Source: an uncultured Aequorivita sp. (lineage in GTDB: Bacteria > Bacteroidota > Bacteroidia > Flavobacteriales > Flavobacteriaceae). From it: a DNA stretch of 64,000 nucleotides. Each line of letters begins with the position of its first letter. Within the stretch, counting starts at the first letter, position 1. The stretch covers positions 1 through 64,000 of the forward strand of contig CAKZLK010000016.1 in NCBI GenBank assembly GCA_937125455.1. Reading direction: 5' to 3'. The position numbers and the translations under genes were made by a program. Shown here in pieces: positions 16,994 through 27,010 of the stretch. A model generated the notes under the pieces. It was not told the origin of the DNA. It made no database searches and saw nothing but the letters and a program-made list of their open reading frames with translations.

Positions 16994-18853
16994 CTAAATC
17001 TGTTCAACAAATTCTAAAAAGACTTTTTTATGGCGTTCAAGATCCAGATTAGGTGAGAGTGAAGCGCGTACAATATAATCCTTGTCGCCTTCTTTGGTCG
17101 TCCCTTGTGTAGATGTAGCGGGTATGGTCCAATAACAGCCCTTTAACTGTCCATAGCTAACACAGAACTTGCTTTCAGCAGGGATTTCCGTAATCATTAA
17201 ATTGATCAATTTAAGATTGAGCGCTCTTTTATATGTTTCTTTTTCTTCATCCGTATTTCCTTTTGTGGGTAGGTCCAATGAAAAAACAGATGGTGTAAAC
17301 CCTTGTGCTGCCAAAGCCTCTGAAACAAAATTGATTTTTGCGGTGGGTAAGGTTTCACGGATAAAGTTTACAAATTCGCGTGTGTTTTCATACGCATCCC
17401 TAATCCGTTGATTCATGGAGGGCAATTGTTTTGCTAAAATTTCATATTGAAGGTAGGTCGCTTCATTATCACAAAGATTTAGATGCAATTCTATTTTTTC
17501 CATCAATCTTTTCGTTTTTTCATTTCCCACACAATAGCCTGCAGTACATTGCCCACCACTTGGAAATTTAGACCCACTAACATACGAAATGGTCCTAACC
17601 GTTGCGAGTATTTCGCCCGCACCTAAAAAGTGTACGTTGGGACAAAATGTTTGATCTAAAACAAAAACAGGATCGATAGCGGTTTCACCTTTACTTGTTT
17701 TACGCGCTTTGCTTAAAACTTCCTTTAATTTTAAAAGATCTGGAACCTCAACTCTAGGGTTTGTTGGTATTTCAGCGATTATATAAGGGATAGCATCTTG
17801 GGCAGCAACTTCATCTAAAATCCTGTCAATGCTTTGCACCATGTCGTTATCACCATCAACCGGTAAATCAACTATTTCAACATTTTCAATGCAAGCAGCA
17901 ACACGCCTAGCCTGATCATTTGTACCACCATAACAATTTGGGGGGACAATAAACTTGATTGCCTTTCCCTTGTGTTTTTCCAGTGCATCATGAATGAGTC
18001 CCATCATAATAGCATATTGAATGGACAGACCACTTGAAGCAACGAGTGCATTTGTATTTGAACCGGTAATGGTTGCAATTGAATGTAGGACACTGGTTTT
18101 GTTTGTCTCAAAATTACTTTTCACAGTATTAAAAGCAGGTTGACCTATTAGCGTTTTTAGCGCTGCATAACAATTGGCTGGTGTCATTGCTATGGTTTCT
18201 CTTCGGCGTACGTGTTGAATTTCTGAGATATAACTTTCGTTTTGTTCTCCATTTACCAATAAAATACTTCCTAACTGCGAATGGATACTGATAAAGAAAT
18301 CAATATTCGGGTTGAGTGCGACAGTGCCAAAATCATCGTGTTTTGAAACGAAAATCGTACTACCGTCAAACACAGAAATTGGTGCTGAATCCGCAACTTT
18401 TTTTAAGTCGAATTTATAACCATACACACTCCTCAGTACTTCGGCATCAAAAAAGTGGGGCAATTCATCTGTGTAAAGAACTTGTGTCTTTTTATTCGCC
18501 AATAAATTTTTCCGAAGAATAGCCATAATTGGAACTGTCCTCGAGGAAAAACTGATTGCATTTTCAGGCTTTAGGTTGTTTAAATTTGCAATTCCCCATT
18601 CCAATACAGAAGAAAGTGGATGGCCTAATCGAATATAATCATACGCAGTGGGCAAATTATGTAGTGAAGCGGGTTCAGAATTGTTGTTTTTGAACAACGT
18701 TTCAAACTGGTTCAAGAATTCAATTTTCGCCAATTTTTCATCGTAAATATCTAATCGATGGGTTGTTAGATTCAACCAGTCGGCTGGCATATTTGCGAGT
18801 ACGTCTTTTATATAATTTAGCATTTTTTTTTCTTCCATAACTTCTCTTTTCAA
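16994..18853 (-). CDS. PLP-dependent Cys/Met-metabolism-type enzyme with long N-terminal region
   Basis: 619 residues, about 220 more than a cystathionine gamma-synthase or beta-lyase. The C-terminal two thirds are a fold-type I PLP domain: SSGLSIQY (273-280) near the phosphate site, FVLDQTF (about 397-403) with the pyridine-binding Asp, and SGSKFPSGG with candidate Schiff-base Lys429. The N-terminal ~250 residues have no domain I can name. In flavobacterial annotation this type is usually a 'PLP-dependent transferase'; the reaction is unknown. The start may be ATG 18853 or 18838. The hairpin at 16963-16989 ends it. Confidence 0.75.
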   Translation of the reverse strand: MKREVMEEKKMLNYIKDVLANMPADWLNLTTHRLDIYDEKLAKIEFLNQFETLFKNNNSEPASLHNLPTAYDYIRLGHPLSSVLEWGIANLNNLKPENAISFSSRTVPIMAILRKNLLANKKTQVLYTDELPHFFDAEVLRSVYGYKFDLKKVADSAPISVFDGSTIFVSKHDDFGTVALNPNIDFFISIHSQLGSILLVNGEQNESYISEIQHVRRRETIAMTPANCYAALKTLIGQPAFNTVKSNFETNKTSVLHSIATITGSNTNALVASSGLSIQYAIMMGLIHDALEKHKGKAIKFIVPPNCYGGTNDQARRVAACIENVEIVDLPVDGDNDMVQSIDRILDEVAAQDAIPYIIAEIPTNPRVEVPDLLKLKEVLSKARKTSKGETAIDPVFVLDQTFCPNVHFLGAGEILATVRTISYVSGSKFPSGGQCTAGYCVGNEKTKRLMEKIELHLNLCDNEATYLQYEILAKQLPSMNQRIRDAYENTREFVNFIRETLPTAKINFVSEALAAQGFTPSVFSLDLPTKGNTDEEKETYKRALNLKLINLMITEIPAESKFCVSYGQLKGCYWTIPATSTQGTTKEGDKDYIVRASLSPNLDLERHKKVFLEFVEQI

Positions 18854-19179
18854 TATGCCGCAATTTACATTAATTAGCGCTGTTTTAAAAGCACTACAAG
18901 ACCTTTTCCTACGTTATTAGTAATGTTTCTAAGCGATTAACTACTCGATATATTAGTGCTAAATATGTTAAGTTCCTATAAAACTGTTGTTAGCTGAAGC
19001 GCACTGAACATTTGTAATACGAAGTTGTTTTTAATGATGCCTTTGGGGAGTTGCATAGCTAGGAAAAGGAATCTTCTAAATTTCTACAAGTACCTGTTTT
19101 ATTTAGAAGAATTATTATTGATCAACCACAAAAGTGATGTATACAAAAAAAGTGAAAAAGTAGACTTTTACATATAATT
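18854..19179. other. Intergenic region, 326 nt
   Basis: A plus-strand frame of about 49 codons exists (ATG near 19033), but it is Lys/Leu/Tyr-rich in the manner of translated AT-rich DNA and has no supporting context. No clear hairpin or repeat. Confidence 0.4.
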
Positions 19180-19914
19180 TTACCTTCCCTGAAGATGTTT
19201 TCTTCGCGCCATGATTAACCGGAACCTTAAATCGTCATAAAATAGACTTGTCAATAGAATTATGGCGGCCAATAGCAAGGTGTTTGTTTTTAAGCCTATA
19301 GCCGAATAAAGAAATCCAGCTGTGATTCCTCCCCAAAAGAAAAAGGAAATAATAAAAATACGCAGTTTTATAGTCGCTTTAATTTTATCCCGTCTTGGAT
19401 GTGTTTCCGGAAAAAACAACTGTGAGAGTTCAATCCCCAGATCTGTAAAAAGCCCTGTTAAGTGCGTGGTTCGAACCACGGCATTTGATATTTTGGTAAC
19501 GAAGGAATTCTGCAGCCCCATAGCGAAAAGCAAGGAACAGGCAATAATATTTGGGTAGCTAAGATCTGTAATATTGTAAAACCCGGTAACCGCCAGTAAA
19601 ATAAACACTTCCAGCAAGGTCGGTAACACAAAAACATTCAGCTTTTTAGTTTCTTTAAAGTATTCTATCATAAAACTAGAAGCAAAAGACCCAAAGAGAA
19701 ACGAAAAGATGTATAGAAAATAAATGGCACCTTTCCAAAATTTAAAGTTCTCAAAATCAAAGATGAAAAGGGCAAAATGGCCTGTTACATTTGTGGTTAG
19801 CTGCCGTATGGCCAAAAAGCCGGTTACGTTTACAATACCCGCTACAAAAGACAACACCGTAGCAATTCGGAGATTGTGCTTAAATGTTCTCCCTTTTCCT
19901 TGATGTCTAAACAT
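19180..19914 (-). CDS. DUF1275 (YoaK) family membrane protein
   Basis: 244 residues with six predicted transmembrane helices. Signature-like stretches are FVAGIVNVTGFLAI near the N-terminus and TTNVTGHFA, plus MGLQNSFVTKIS and RTTHLTGLFTDLG. The family is widespread and its transport function unknown. I use the ATG at 19914 (MFRHQGKGRTF); the in-frame codon at 19953 would add 13 residues with no homology-like character. Confidence 0.85.
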   Translation of the reverse strand: MFRHQGKGRTFKHNLRIATVLSFVAGIVNVTGFLAIRQLTTNVTGHFALFIFDFENFKFWKGAIYFLYIFSFLFGSFASSFMIEYFKETKKLNVFVLPTLLEVFILLAVTGFYNITDLSYPNIIACSLLFAMGLQNSFVTKISNAVVRTTHLTGLFTDLGIELSQLFFPETHPRRDKIKATIKLRIFIISFFFWGGITAGFLYSAIGLKTNTLLLAAIILLTSLFYDDLRFRLIMARRKHLQGR

Positions 19915-20048
19915 TTTATTTGAGTTGGGTTTGTATATGATAAGGAACAGCAATGCGGCTATTGCGTCAAAGGTATTTAAAAAATTAGCGCTTAGAAGGT
20001 TTTCGTGAATGTAAAAAAGTTAGAATTTTCTTACTTAACCAATACTCC

Positions 20049-20720
20049 CTAAAGCATTCCATGCTCAGCAGCAAACTTGTAAAGTGCAATAGTATTACCT
20101 TCTATATTAAGTTTTCTAAAAATATTACGACGATGGGTTTGCACAGTAAAACTGGAAAGAAAAAGCTTGTCGGCTATTTCTTTAGAGTTATAGCCCTTAC
20201 AAACCATTTGAATCACTTCTGCCTCGCGCTTGGTAAGGTTGTATTTTTTTAAAAATTCATCCAGATAAGTAAAATCATTGGCGACCTCTTCGGTTTTTTC
20301 AGAAAAGTCCGGGAATACGGTTTGACCATCTATGATGGCTAGAATATTATCAGCTAACTTATCAAGGTTGTCTGACTTTAGAATGTATCCGTTGGCACCT
20401 GCCATTTGGCACTGGTTGGCAAGTTCCTTTGAAAAATAGGAAGTAAGTACAAGAATCTGCACATTAAGGTTCATCGTTCTAATGTCCTCCAGTACTTGCA
20501 AACCATCTTTACCGGGCATATTCAAATCCAACAACAAAACATCGGTGTCTGGCAAGGAAGTAGACTGCATCAATGCGTTGCCATCGTTATACGTGGCCAT
20601 AATAGTGAAGCGTTCATTCTTTTGCAGTATTTCGGTAATTCCATTAATAATAAGTGGATGATCGTCTGCAATGATTACTCTTATTTTGTCTTTGTGGGAA
20701 GCGGGGACTTCGTATGTCAA
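20049..20720 (-). CDS. NarL/FixJ-type response regulator
   Basis: 223 residues. The receiver domain (about 12-130) has the acidic pocket D19/D20, phospho-acceptor Asp65 (LLLDLNMPG), the conserved Thr/Ser (LTSY) and Lys (ILKS). The C-terminal LuxR-type helix-turn-helix (about 160-220) contains LTKREAEVIQMVCKGYNSKEIA. It lies 79 nt downstream of the histidine kinase at 20800-23049 on the same strand, so the two form a two-component pair; the target genes are unknown. Confidence 0.93.
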   Translation of the reverse strand: MTYEVPASHKDKIRVIIADDHPLIINGITEILQKNERFTIMATYNDGNALMQSTSLPDTDVLLLDLNMPGKDGLQVLEDIRTMNLNVQILVLTSYFSKELANQCQMAGANGYILKSDNLDKLADNILAIIDGQTVFPDFSEKTEEVANDFTYLDEFLKKYNLTKREAEVIQMVCKGYNSKEIADKLFLSSFTVQTHRRNIFRKLNIEGNTIALYKFAAEHGML

Positions 20721-20799
20721 AATGTTTTGCTTTTATAGTTCTAAATTAGGTAATTCAAGTTTCAATAGATTTCTTTGCTTTGTTCGCATAATTATCTAC

Positions 20800-23049
20800 T
20801 CACGTATCCAGTTTTTCAATAGGTAATTCTGCCAGTATAAAGGTGCCTTTGTTGGTATTGCCGTTAATTTCTATGGTTCCATTTAAATATTCCACATTGC
20901 TTTTAAGTATTTTTAAACCCAAGCCGTCTTTCGCTGCCTGATCATCCATTCCTTTTCCATTATCTTCAATATAAATAGTCACAGAGTCTTCCAATTCCAC
21001 AACCTGTAAAAGTACGTTTGTTGCCTGCGCATGTTTAATGATGTTATTCATCACTTCTTGAACAATCCGGTACACAGTAAGGCAAAACTCTTCACTCCAA
21101 GTACTGGTGTCATCAAGCCCTTCAATAATTTCTTCTACCTTAAGTTTTTGGGAAGTGTTCACGGCATTTACCATTTCTTGAATAGCAGCTTTTAGTCCAT
21201 ATTTTTCAAGTACTACAGGCATAAGTGTATGACTTATGTTGCGAACACTATCGCTGATATCGGTCAATATTTTTTGGGTGGTTTCTAGTTTTTGCTCAGC
21301 ATTGCTACCCGTTTTAAAAACATCGCTTTTCAGTTGCTTTAGGTTCAAGATGGCTATGGAAAGCATAGATCCAGCCTCATCGTGAAGTTTATGTGCAATT
21401 TTCTTGCGTTCCTGTTGCTCGGTTTGCTTTAATGATTTAGATAGGTTTAAACGATGTTCTTGATCCAAATTGATGATTTGGGCCTGATGGCGTTCTTTTA
21501 ATTGTTTACGACGAAGCCATAGCGATAGTGATAGCAGCAACAAAACAAGTGTGATACCTCCGCCAATAAACAACAACCGCTGCCTAGCAAGCTCCTCTTT
21601 TTCTTTTTGTAACGCCATTTGCATATCGCGTTTTTCCATTTCGTAGGCTGTTTCAGTCTTTAATGTATTTACCTTTTCATTTTCAGTGAAAATAGTTTTT
21701 TCTAATTCCAGCTCCTGGGTTTGGTACTGAAGTGCTTTTTTAAAATCTCCCTTCTCTGTGTACAAATCCTTTAAATAACCATACAATTCCTTTAAGCTTC
21801 TATTTGCACGGTTCTTTCCTTTATAAACGGTTTCTGCTTCCAATAAGTAGGCTTCGGCTACATTCCATTTTTTCTGTTCCAAAGCCGACTTTCCCAATAC
21901 GGAAAGCGTACTTGCAGCGGACAGTGTTGCTCCAATTTCCTTGCGAAGCGTATATGCTTTCTCCAAACGTTTGTCAGCTTCGGCATAATGTTTTGTATTG
22001 ACCAAGAAGTTTCCATAATTGTGATTTGCAAAAGCAATTCCACCCTTATCTGATGCCATTTCAAAATAATGGATTCCTTGTGTGTAAAGGGTATCCATAG
22101 CGTCAAGTTGCTCTTTCTGACTGTATACGGTTGCCAAATTGACCAGGCTTAAACCCAAGGATTTGTAATTTGATGCTTTCTTGGCTAAAGCAATGCTCTT
22201 TTTGTAATATGTAATTGCTTTGTCATATTCCCCACCATTGCGAAAGGCTATACCCAGATTGTTGTAGGTTCGCAATAAAGCTGTAGTATCTTGCATCTTT
22301 TCTGAAAGCCGAATAACCTTAAAATGAACTTCCACGGCTTCATCAAACTTTGAAAGTCGTGAAAGGGTGTTTGCATAATTATTGTAGACGTTAGTAAGCA
22401 ATTTGTCATCGTTGCTACCTTCACAAAATTCTAAGGCTTTTTCAATAAGAGCCAAGCTTTCCACATAGTTTCCTTGGGCTCCTTTTAAAATACAGTATCG
22501 GTTATATAATTCTGCCAAACGCGCTTTGTCCTGCGGCTTAAAGCTTTCTTCCTGTGCAATGGCGGTTATTAGTAGGTTTTCTGCCTGTTTTAAATTTCCG
22601 AAATTAATAAATTCCCTACCCAAATTTCCAGTGGCTACTGCTCTGCCCTTATTGTATGAACTAGTTTCAGCCAGTTTGATAGCCAGGGAATCAAAATGTG
22701 CTGCTTGCTTGGGCTCGCCATAACTAAAATGAAGGTTACCATACGCAATGTAACTGTCTGTCTCTCCTATTTTATCTCCTTTGCTTTTATAATATTCTAA
22801 AGCAACGGCAACATCATTAAACGATTTTTTACGCTCATTCTTACTAAATAAAACAGCCCGTTCTAGATGTAACCGTGCTTTTTCAGCGGGTATTTCCTCT
22901 TTATCAATAAGCTGTGAAAGACTGTCAATTTTAGATTGTCCTATTCCATTTGAAAACAATAAAAATGGAATGGCGATAAGAAATGCCTTTAAAAGTTTTG
23001 AAAAAAATATATAACTAGAATATAGGTGGTTGCTTTGGGACAATATCAC
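20800..23049 (-). CDS. TPR-containing sensor histidine kinase (HisKA_3)
   Basis: 749 residues. A signal-like N-terminus is followed by a periplasmic TPR solenoid (about 95-450), a transmembrane helix (about 493-512), a coiled coil, and a HisKA_3 dimerisation domain with ERKKIAHKLHDEAGS, where His556 is the phospho-acceptor. The HATPase_c domain has its N-box near VMNNIIKHA and the G-boxes DNGKGMD and GLGLKI. The start is a GTG at 23049 (or TTG 23043); no ATG precedes the signal segment. This class senses periplasmic or envelope cues through its TPRs; the signal is unknown. Confidence 0.9.
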   Translation of the reverse strand: MILSQSNHLYSSYIFFSKLLKAFLIAIPFLLFSNGIGQSKIDSLSQLIDKEEIPAEKARLHLERAVLFSKNERKKSFNDVAVALEYYKSKGDKIGETDSYIAYGNLHFSYGEPKQAAHFDSLAIKLAETSSYNKGRAVATGNLGREFINFGNLKQAENLLITAIAQEESFKPQDKARLAELYNRYCILKGAQGNYVESLALIEKALEFCEGSNDDKLLTNVYNNYANTLSRLSKFDEAVEVHFKVIRLSEKMQDTTALLRTYNNLGIAFRNGGEYDKAITYYKKSIALAKKASNYKSLGLSLVNLATVYSQKEQLDAMDTLYTQGIHYFEMASDKGGIAFANHNYGNFLVNTKHYAEADKRLEKAYTLRKEIGATLSAASTLSVLGKSALEQKKWNVAEAYLLEAETVYKGKNRANRSLKELYGYLKDLYTEKGDFKKALQYQTQELELEKTIFTENEKVNTLKTETAYEMEKRDMQMALQKEKEELARQRLLFIGGGITLVLLLLSLSLWLRRKQLKERHQAQIINLDQEHRLNLSKSLKQTEQQERKKIAHKLHDEAGSMLSIAILNLKQLKSDVFKTGSNAEQKLETTQKILTDISDSVRNISHTLMPVVLEKYGLKAAIQEMVNAVNTSQKLKVEEIIEGLDDTSTWSEEFCLTVYRIVQEVMNNIIKHAQATNVLLQVVELEDSVTIYIEDNGKGMDDQAAKDGLGLKILKSNVEYLNGTIEINGNTNKGTFILAELPIEKLDT

Positions 23050-23279
23050 AGTTAGTTGCAGTTTTTTAGATAAATTGTTGAAGAATTACATCTTTTTTGT
23101 GAACATAAAGATATACAAATCATTAAAATGGCAATGACTCAAAATTAGTTTTGGTGTCTCAATTTTTTCAATGAAAATGTATGTTGCTCTTTTTAAACGA
23201 AATAGCTTTTTGATAAAACTTAAAATTATTTAAAAAATAATATTGATACGATTTGATTTCAAGGCATTTATAGTACGAT

Positions 23280-23314
23280 AAAAAAAAATGCGGCTCCATA
23301 AGAGTCGCATTTTC
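23280..23314 (-). terminator. Terminator of the alcohol dehydrogenase gene
   Basis: aaaatgcggctc and gagtcgcatttt pair (one G-U) around cataa. A plus-strand A-run on the left gives the minus-strand U-tract, 20 nt after the stop at 23334. Confidence 0.85.
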
Positions 23315-23333
23315 AAGAAGAAGTTATGTATTA

Positions 23334-24389
23334 CTAATTTTTAAGCGAGGCCATATCAATCACAAATCGATATTTAACATCTGCTTTTACTACGCGATCA
23401 TACGCTTCATTAATATCTTTGATATCAATAAGTTCAATATCAGAAACAATGTTGTGTTTACCACAGAAATCAAGCATTTCCTGTGTTTCTTTAATACCTC
23501 CGATCAAAGATCCCGCAATACGCTTACGCCCCATAATGATACCTCCGCCGTTAAAAGGCTCTAAAGGCTCTACTGCTCCAACAAGTACCATTGTGGCATC
23601 AACTTTTAAAAGACCAATGTAAGGATCCATTTTGTGGCCCACGGGTATTGTATTCAAAATAAAGTCGAATGTTCCTTGGTGTTTTGCCATTTCTTCTTCG
23701 TTCTTGCTAATAAGCACTTCATGGGCGCCTAATTTTTTAGCATCCTCCGCTTTAGACGGTGAAGTAGTAATCATTACCACATGTGCTCCCATTGCATTTG
23801 CAAATTTAACACCCATATGGCCAAGACCTCCAAGACCGATAACACCTACCTTGTCACCTTTTTTCACTTTCCAATGACTAAGTGGAGACCACGTAGTAAT
23901 ACCTGCGCACAACAAGGGTGCTGCGCCTGCCTCGTCCAAATTTTCTGGAATACGAAGAATAAATTCTTTATCTACCACAACACTAGAAGAATAACCTCCA
24001 AAGGTCTGCTGGCCTTTTAGATGTTTGTCCTCACTGTTATAAGTGAAAGTTGCCCCTTTTTCGCAGAATTGCTCCATATCATTTTTGCATTGGGCACATT
24101 CCTGGCAGGAATCTACCAAACAACCTACACCAACCAAATCACCTTCTTTAAAATCTTTTACGTTTTTGCCAATTGCGGTAACACGACCAATAATTTCGTG
24201 GCCAGGAACCACAGGATATGTAGAGCCGCCCCATTCATTTCGAGCAGTGTGTATATCACTATGGCAAACGCCACAATAGGTAATATCAAGTTTTACATCG
24301 TCATCACCCACATCTCTACGTTGGATGTCCATTGGTTTTAGGTTGTCTTTTTCACTTTGTACTCCGTATGCTTTTGTGCTTGTAGCCAT
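23334..24389 (-). CDS. Zinc NAD(P)-dependent alcohol dehydrogenase (cinnamyl-alcohol/YahK type)
   Basis: 351 residues, medium-chain dehydrogenase. Catalytic zinc ligands Cys39 and GHE (63-65), with the third Cys in LLCAGITTWSPL; structural zinc cysteines in CQECAQCKNDMEQFC (about 95-109); Rossmann motif GLGGLGHMG. The sequence resembles NADP-preferring aldehyde reductases (YahK, YjgB), which detoxify aldehydes in the cytoplasm. A TATCTTTA box resembling -7 lies upstream near 24430. Monocistronic, ending at its own terminator. Confidence 0.92.
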   Translation of the reverse strand: MATSTKAYGVQSEKDNLKPMDIQRRDVGDDDVKLDITYCGVCHSDIHTARNEWGGSTYPVVPGHEIIGRVTAIGKNVKDFKEGDLVGVGCLVDSCQECAQCKNDMEQFCEKGATFTYNSEDKHLKGQQTFGGYSSSVVVDKEFILRIPENLDEAGAAPLLCAGITTWSPLSHWKVKKGDKVGVIGLGGLGHMGVKFANAMGAHVVMITTSPSKAEDAKKLGAHEVLISKNEEEMAKHQGTFDFILNTIPVGHKMDPYIGLLKVDATMVLVGAVEPLEPFNGGGIIMGRKRIAGSLIGGIKETQEMLDFCGKHNIVSDIELIDIKDINEAYDRVVKADVKYRFVIDMASLKN

Positions 24390-24586
24390 TTAATTTATGT
24401 TTAAAAATTTATTTTTAGAATCAATAACGTAAAGATATTTATACGGATAAACTTAACGGGTTAAGGCAATGTTAATAATGAACCACGGAATTTCCCTGAT
24501 TAAATATTAAACATTCATAGCTAGCAATAGATGGTTCATTGATTTGTAAAAAACCAGTCTTTTATTAAAGAAAAATCAATTGGGAT

Positions 24587-25537
24587 TTAAGACTTTACTC
24601 GCTTTTTTATCCTTCCTGAAAAACGCGGAATAGTTAGCGATGTCTTGGTAGTATTTATGAAATAAACTCCCGTCAACAACACTGCTGCTGCTATTATAGA
24701 CTGGGTAGTAATTTCTTCATCCAAAATATACCAACCCAAAATAAGAGCAATAATTGGGTTAACATAGGTAGAGGTAGCTACCTTATCAGGAGATACTGTT
24801 TTTAGCAGATAATTGAAGGAAGTAAAAGCCACGATACTTCCAAAAAGTATCAACAACACCATACTCAATTGTACGGGTTGTCCCCAATCAGTTGGGACAA
24901 TCCATTTTTCCCCAAAAATTAAGCTTGCGATAGCGAGTGTAATTCCTGCGGTAAACATTTGATAACCTGTGTTTACAAAGAAGTTTTTCGGCAAATCAGC
25001 TTTACCTACAAAAAGACTGCCGTAGGCCCAAGAGAGCATGCAGGCAAAAATCATAATCATTCCCATAACAGTTCCCTCCTTAGCGATAATTTCTTTTTGG
25101 CCAACGAGAAGAAAAATACCTATAATACCTAAAGCCACACCGACCAAAGACATTGGTTTAATACGTTTTCCCTGTAAAAGGCGCATCAGTAACAAAACCA
25201 CCAAAGGTTGTGATGAAATCTCTAGAGCCGCAAAACCGCTATCTACATATTTTAAAGCCCAGACGATAATACCATTGCCAAAAGAAAGAAACAAAACGCC
25301 TACGATAAAAGCATTCTTAAACTGTTTACGCGTAATTGCGAGGCTTTTACCCATCGCTTTGGAAATAATAAATATTAGTAATCCTGCACTCGTGAAACGA
25401 ATTGAGGCTAAAAAGAAAGGTGGTAATTCTCCTACCGCAACTTTGTTAAGCATATAGGTTGAACCCCAAATAACATAAATGGAGAAAAAAGCAAGGATTA
25501 TTAAAAGAGTGCTTTTTGGTTTCAGGGGTGTTGGCAA
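24587..25537 (-). CDS. EamA (DMT superfamily) transporter
   Basis: 316 residues, ten predicted transmembrane helices in two EamA repeats. Signatures include YVIWGSTYMLNK near residue 20 and the second-repeat GSIVAFTSFNYLLKTVSPDKVATSTYVNPIIA. The tail is basic (RIKKRVKS). Probably exports small metabolites such as amino acids; substrate unknown. An 80-nt gap separates it from the DEAD-box gene stop at 25617. Confidence 0.9.
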   Translation of the reverse strand: MPTPLKPKSTLLIILAFFSIYVIWGSTYMLNKVAVGELPPFFLASIRFTSAGLLIFIISKAMGKSLAITRKQFKNAFIVGVLFLSFGNGIIVWALKYVDSGFAALEISSQPLVVLLLMRLLQGKRIKPMSLVGVALGIIGIFLLVGQKEIIAKEGTVMGMIMIFACMLSWAYGSLFVGKADLPKNFFVNTGYQMFTAGITLAIASLIFGEKWIVPTDWGQPVQLSMVLLILFGSIVAFTSFNYLLKTVSPDKVATSTYVNPIIALILGWYILDEEITTQSIIAAAVLLTGVYFINTTKTSLTIPRFSGRIKKRVKS

Positions 25538-25616
25538 AGTTTTAGATCGTTAGATAATTGGATTATTAGATGGATAAATGAATCAATGGTTGATTTTGCC
25601 CATAGCCATTTAAATA

Positions 25617-26960
25617 CTACTTCTTATTCCGTTTATTATAATTTTTGTCCCCCCGCGTTTTGGGTTTCTTGTATTTCTGCTTTATAATGCGTTTATACGA
25701 GCCGCCTTGATTTTCCTTTCTGTTTTTCTCCTTCTTTTCATGGAAAGCAGGACCAACTTCTTCTAGATTGTTAGGGTTGTTAATCTCTACAACTTGTGGC
25801 TGTTCATCGTATGTAAGTCGTTCTGATATTTCAACCACTTTCGGAAGCTCCAATTCCTCAATCTTTAAATCCATCAAAGTTTCAATGGCTTCCTTAGCCT
25901 CTTTTTCATTTTTGGTGTAAAGCAAAATAGCAGTTCCCTCCTGTTCTGCTCTTCCCGTTCTACCAATTCGGTGCATATAGTTTTCGGGGAATACAGGGGT
26001 ATCAAAATTGATAACGTGACTAATCTGATCTAAATCCAAACCACGCGCCATAACATCGGTTGTAACCAAAATGCGGGTCTTTTCAGCATTAAAGTTTTCT
26101 ATGGAACGGATTCTATAATTCTGGGTTTTGTTTGAATGGATTACGGCTACTTCACTTCCAAAGAATTCATCCAACAGATCAAAAACCATATCGGCATTTT
26201 TCTTATTGGGAACGAAAACAAGCGTTTTCCTAAATTCCTTTTCGTCCTTTAAAATATGAAGCAATAGATTAATTTTTGTGTAAAAATTTGGAACAGCATA
26301 GGCATATTGCGTAATATTTTCCAAAGGTGTCCCACTAACAGCAACAGAAACAGTGCTTGGTGCAACAAAGAAGTCGTGTATAAAAACATTCACATCATCC
26401 GTCATTGTTGCAGAAAACATAATGTTTTGTCGCTTTACAGGAAGTAGTTCCAGAATGTTTGTGAGTTGAAATCTAAAGCCAAGATCTAGCATCACATCCA
26501 CTTCATCGATCACCACTTTTTTAATGGCTTTCAATTGAATGGCTCGGCTGATAATCAAATCGTAAAGCCGCCCTGGAGTAGCAACAATTATATCTGTTCC
26601 CTGGGCTACAGCTTCTTTTTGGTTGTTGATATTTGTTCCACCATAGATTCCAACAACACGTACGGAGGAATATTTTCCAAACTTTTCTATTTCTTCAACT
26701 ACCTGTATAACTAGCTCCCGTGTTGGCACCAAAACCATCACTCGAGGATGCACTTGCTTTGAAAACTTCAAATCTTGAAGAATTGGAAGCATATAAGCAA
26801 AGGTTTTCCCTGTTCCTGTTTGCGCAATTCCAACCATATCGGTTCCCGACATAATCACCGAAAACGACTGCGCCTGAATGGGCGTAGGCTTTTCAAAGCC
26901 CAAATCTGCAATAGCATATTGCAATTGTTTGGAAATATTAAGCTCGTTGAATGATTCCAT
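25617..26960 (-). CDS. DEAD-box-type RNA helicase with DEVD motif II and basic tail
   Basis: 447 residues. Q motif region (FEKPTPIQAQ), AQTGTGKT, PTRELVIQ, DEVD in place of DEAD, FSAT, TTDVMARGLD and HRIGRTGR. The C-terminal ~60 residues are Lys/Arg-rich (KQKYKKPKTRGDKNYNKRNKK), a typical disordered RNA-binding tail. I use the ATG at 26960 (MESFNELN). A TACTTTTG box lies at 26983-26976. It follows the DEAH-type helicase by 50 nt on the same strand. Confidence 0.9.
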   Translation of the reverse strand: MESFNELNISKQLQYAIADLGFEKPTPIQAQSFSVIMSGTDMVGIAQTGTGKTFAYMLPILQDLKFSKQVHPRVMVLVPTRELVIQVVEEIEKFGKYSSVRVVGIYGGTNINNQKEAVAQGTDIIVATPGRLYDLIISRAIQLKAIKKVVIDEVDVMLDLGFRFQLTNILELLPVKRQNIMFSATMTDDVNVFIHDFFVAPSTVSVAVSGTPLENITQYAYAVPNFYTKINLLLHILKDEKEFRKTLVFVPNKKNADMVFDLLDEFFGSEVAVIHSNKTQNYRIRSIENFNAEKTRILVTTDVMARGLDLDQISHVINFDTPVFPENYMHRIGRTGRAEQEGTAILLYTKNEKEAKEAIETLMDLKIEELELPKVVEISERLTYDEQPQVVEINNPNNLEEVGPAFHEKKEKNRKENQGGSYKRIIKQKYKKPKTRGDKNYNKRNKK

Positions 26961-27010
26961 GGATGTTGTTTGGTGCAAAAGTAGTGAATTGTAAGTTGGG
27001 AAATTCCAGA

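Noticed and set aside
16763-17017. Plus-strand ORF of 84 codons.
   Set aside because: Runs through the terminator hairpin and into the PLP gene tail; low complexity at its end and no supporting context.
19033-19180. Plus-strand frame of about 49 codons between the PLP and DUF1275 genes.
   Set aside because: Composition is that of random AT-rich DNA and there is no promoter or conserved pattern I can see.
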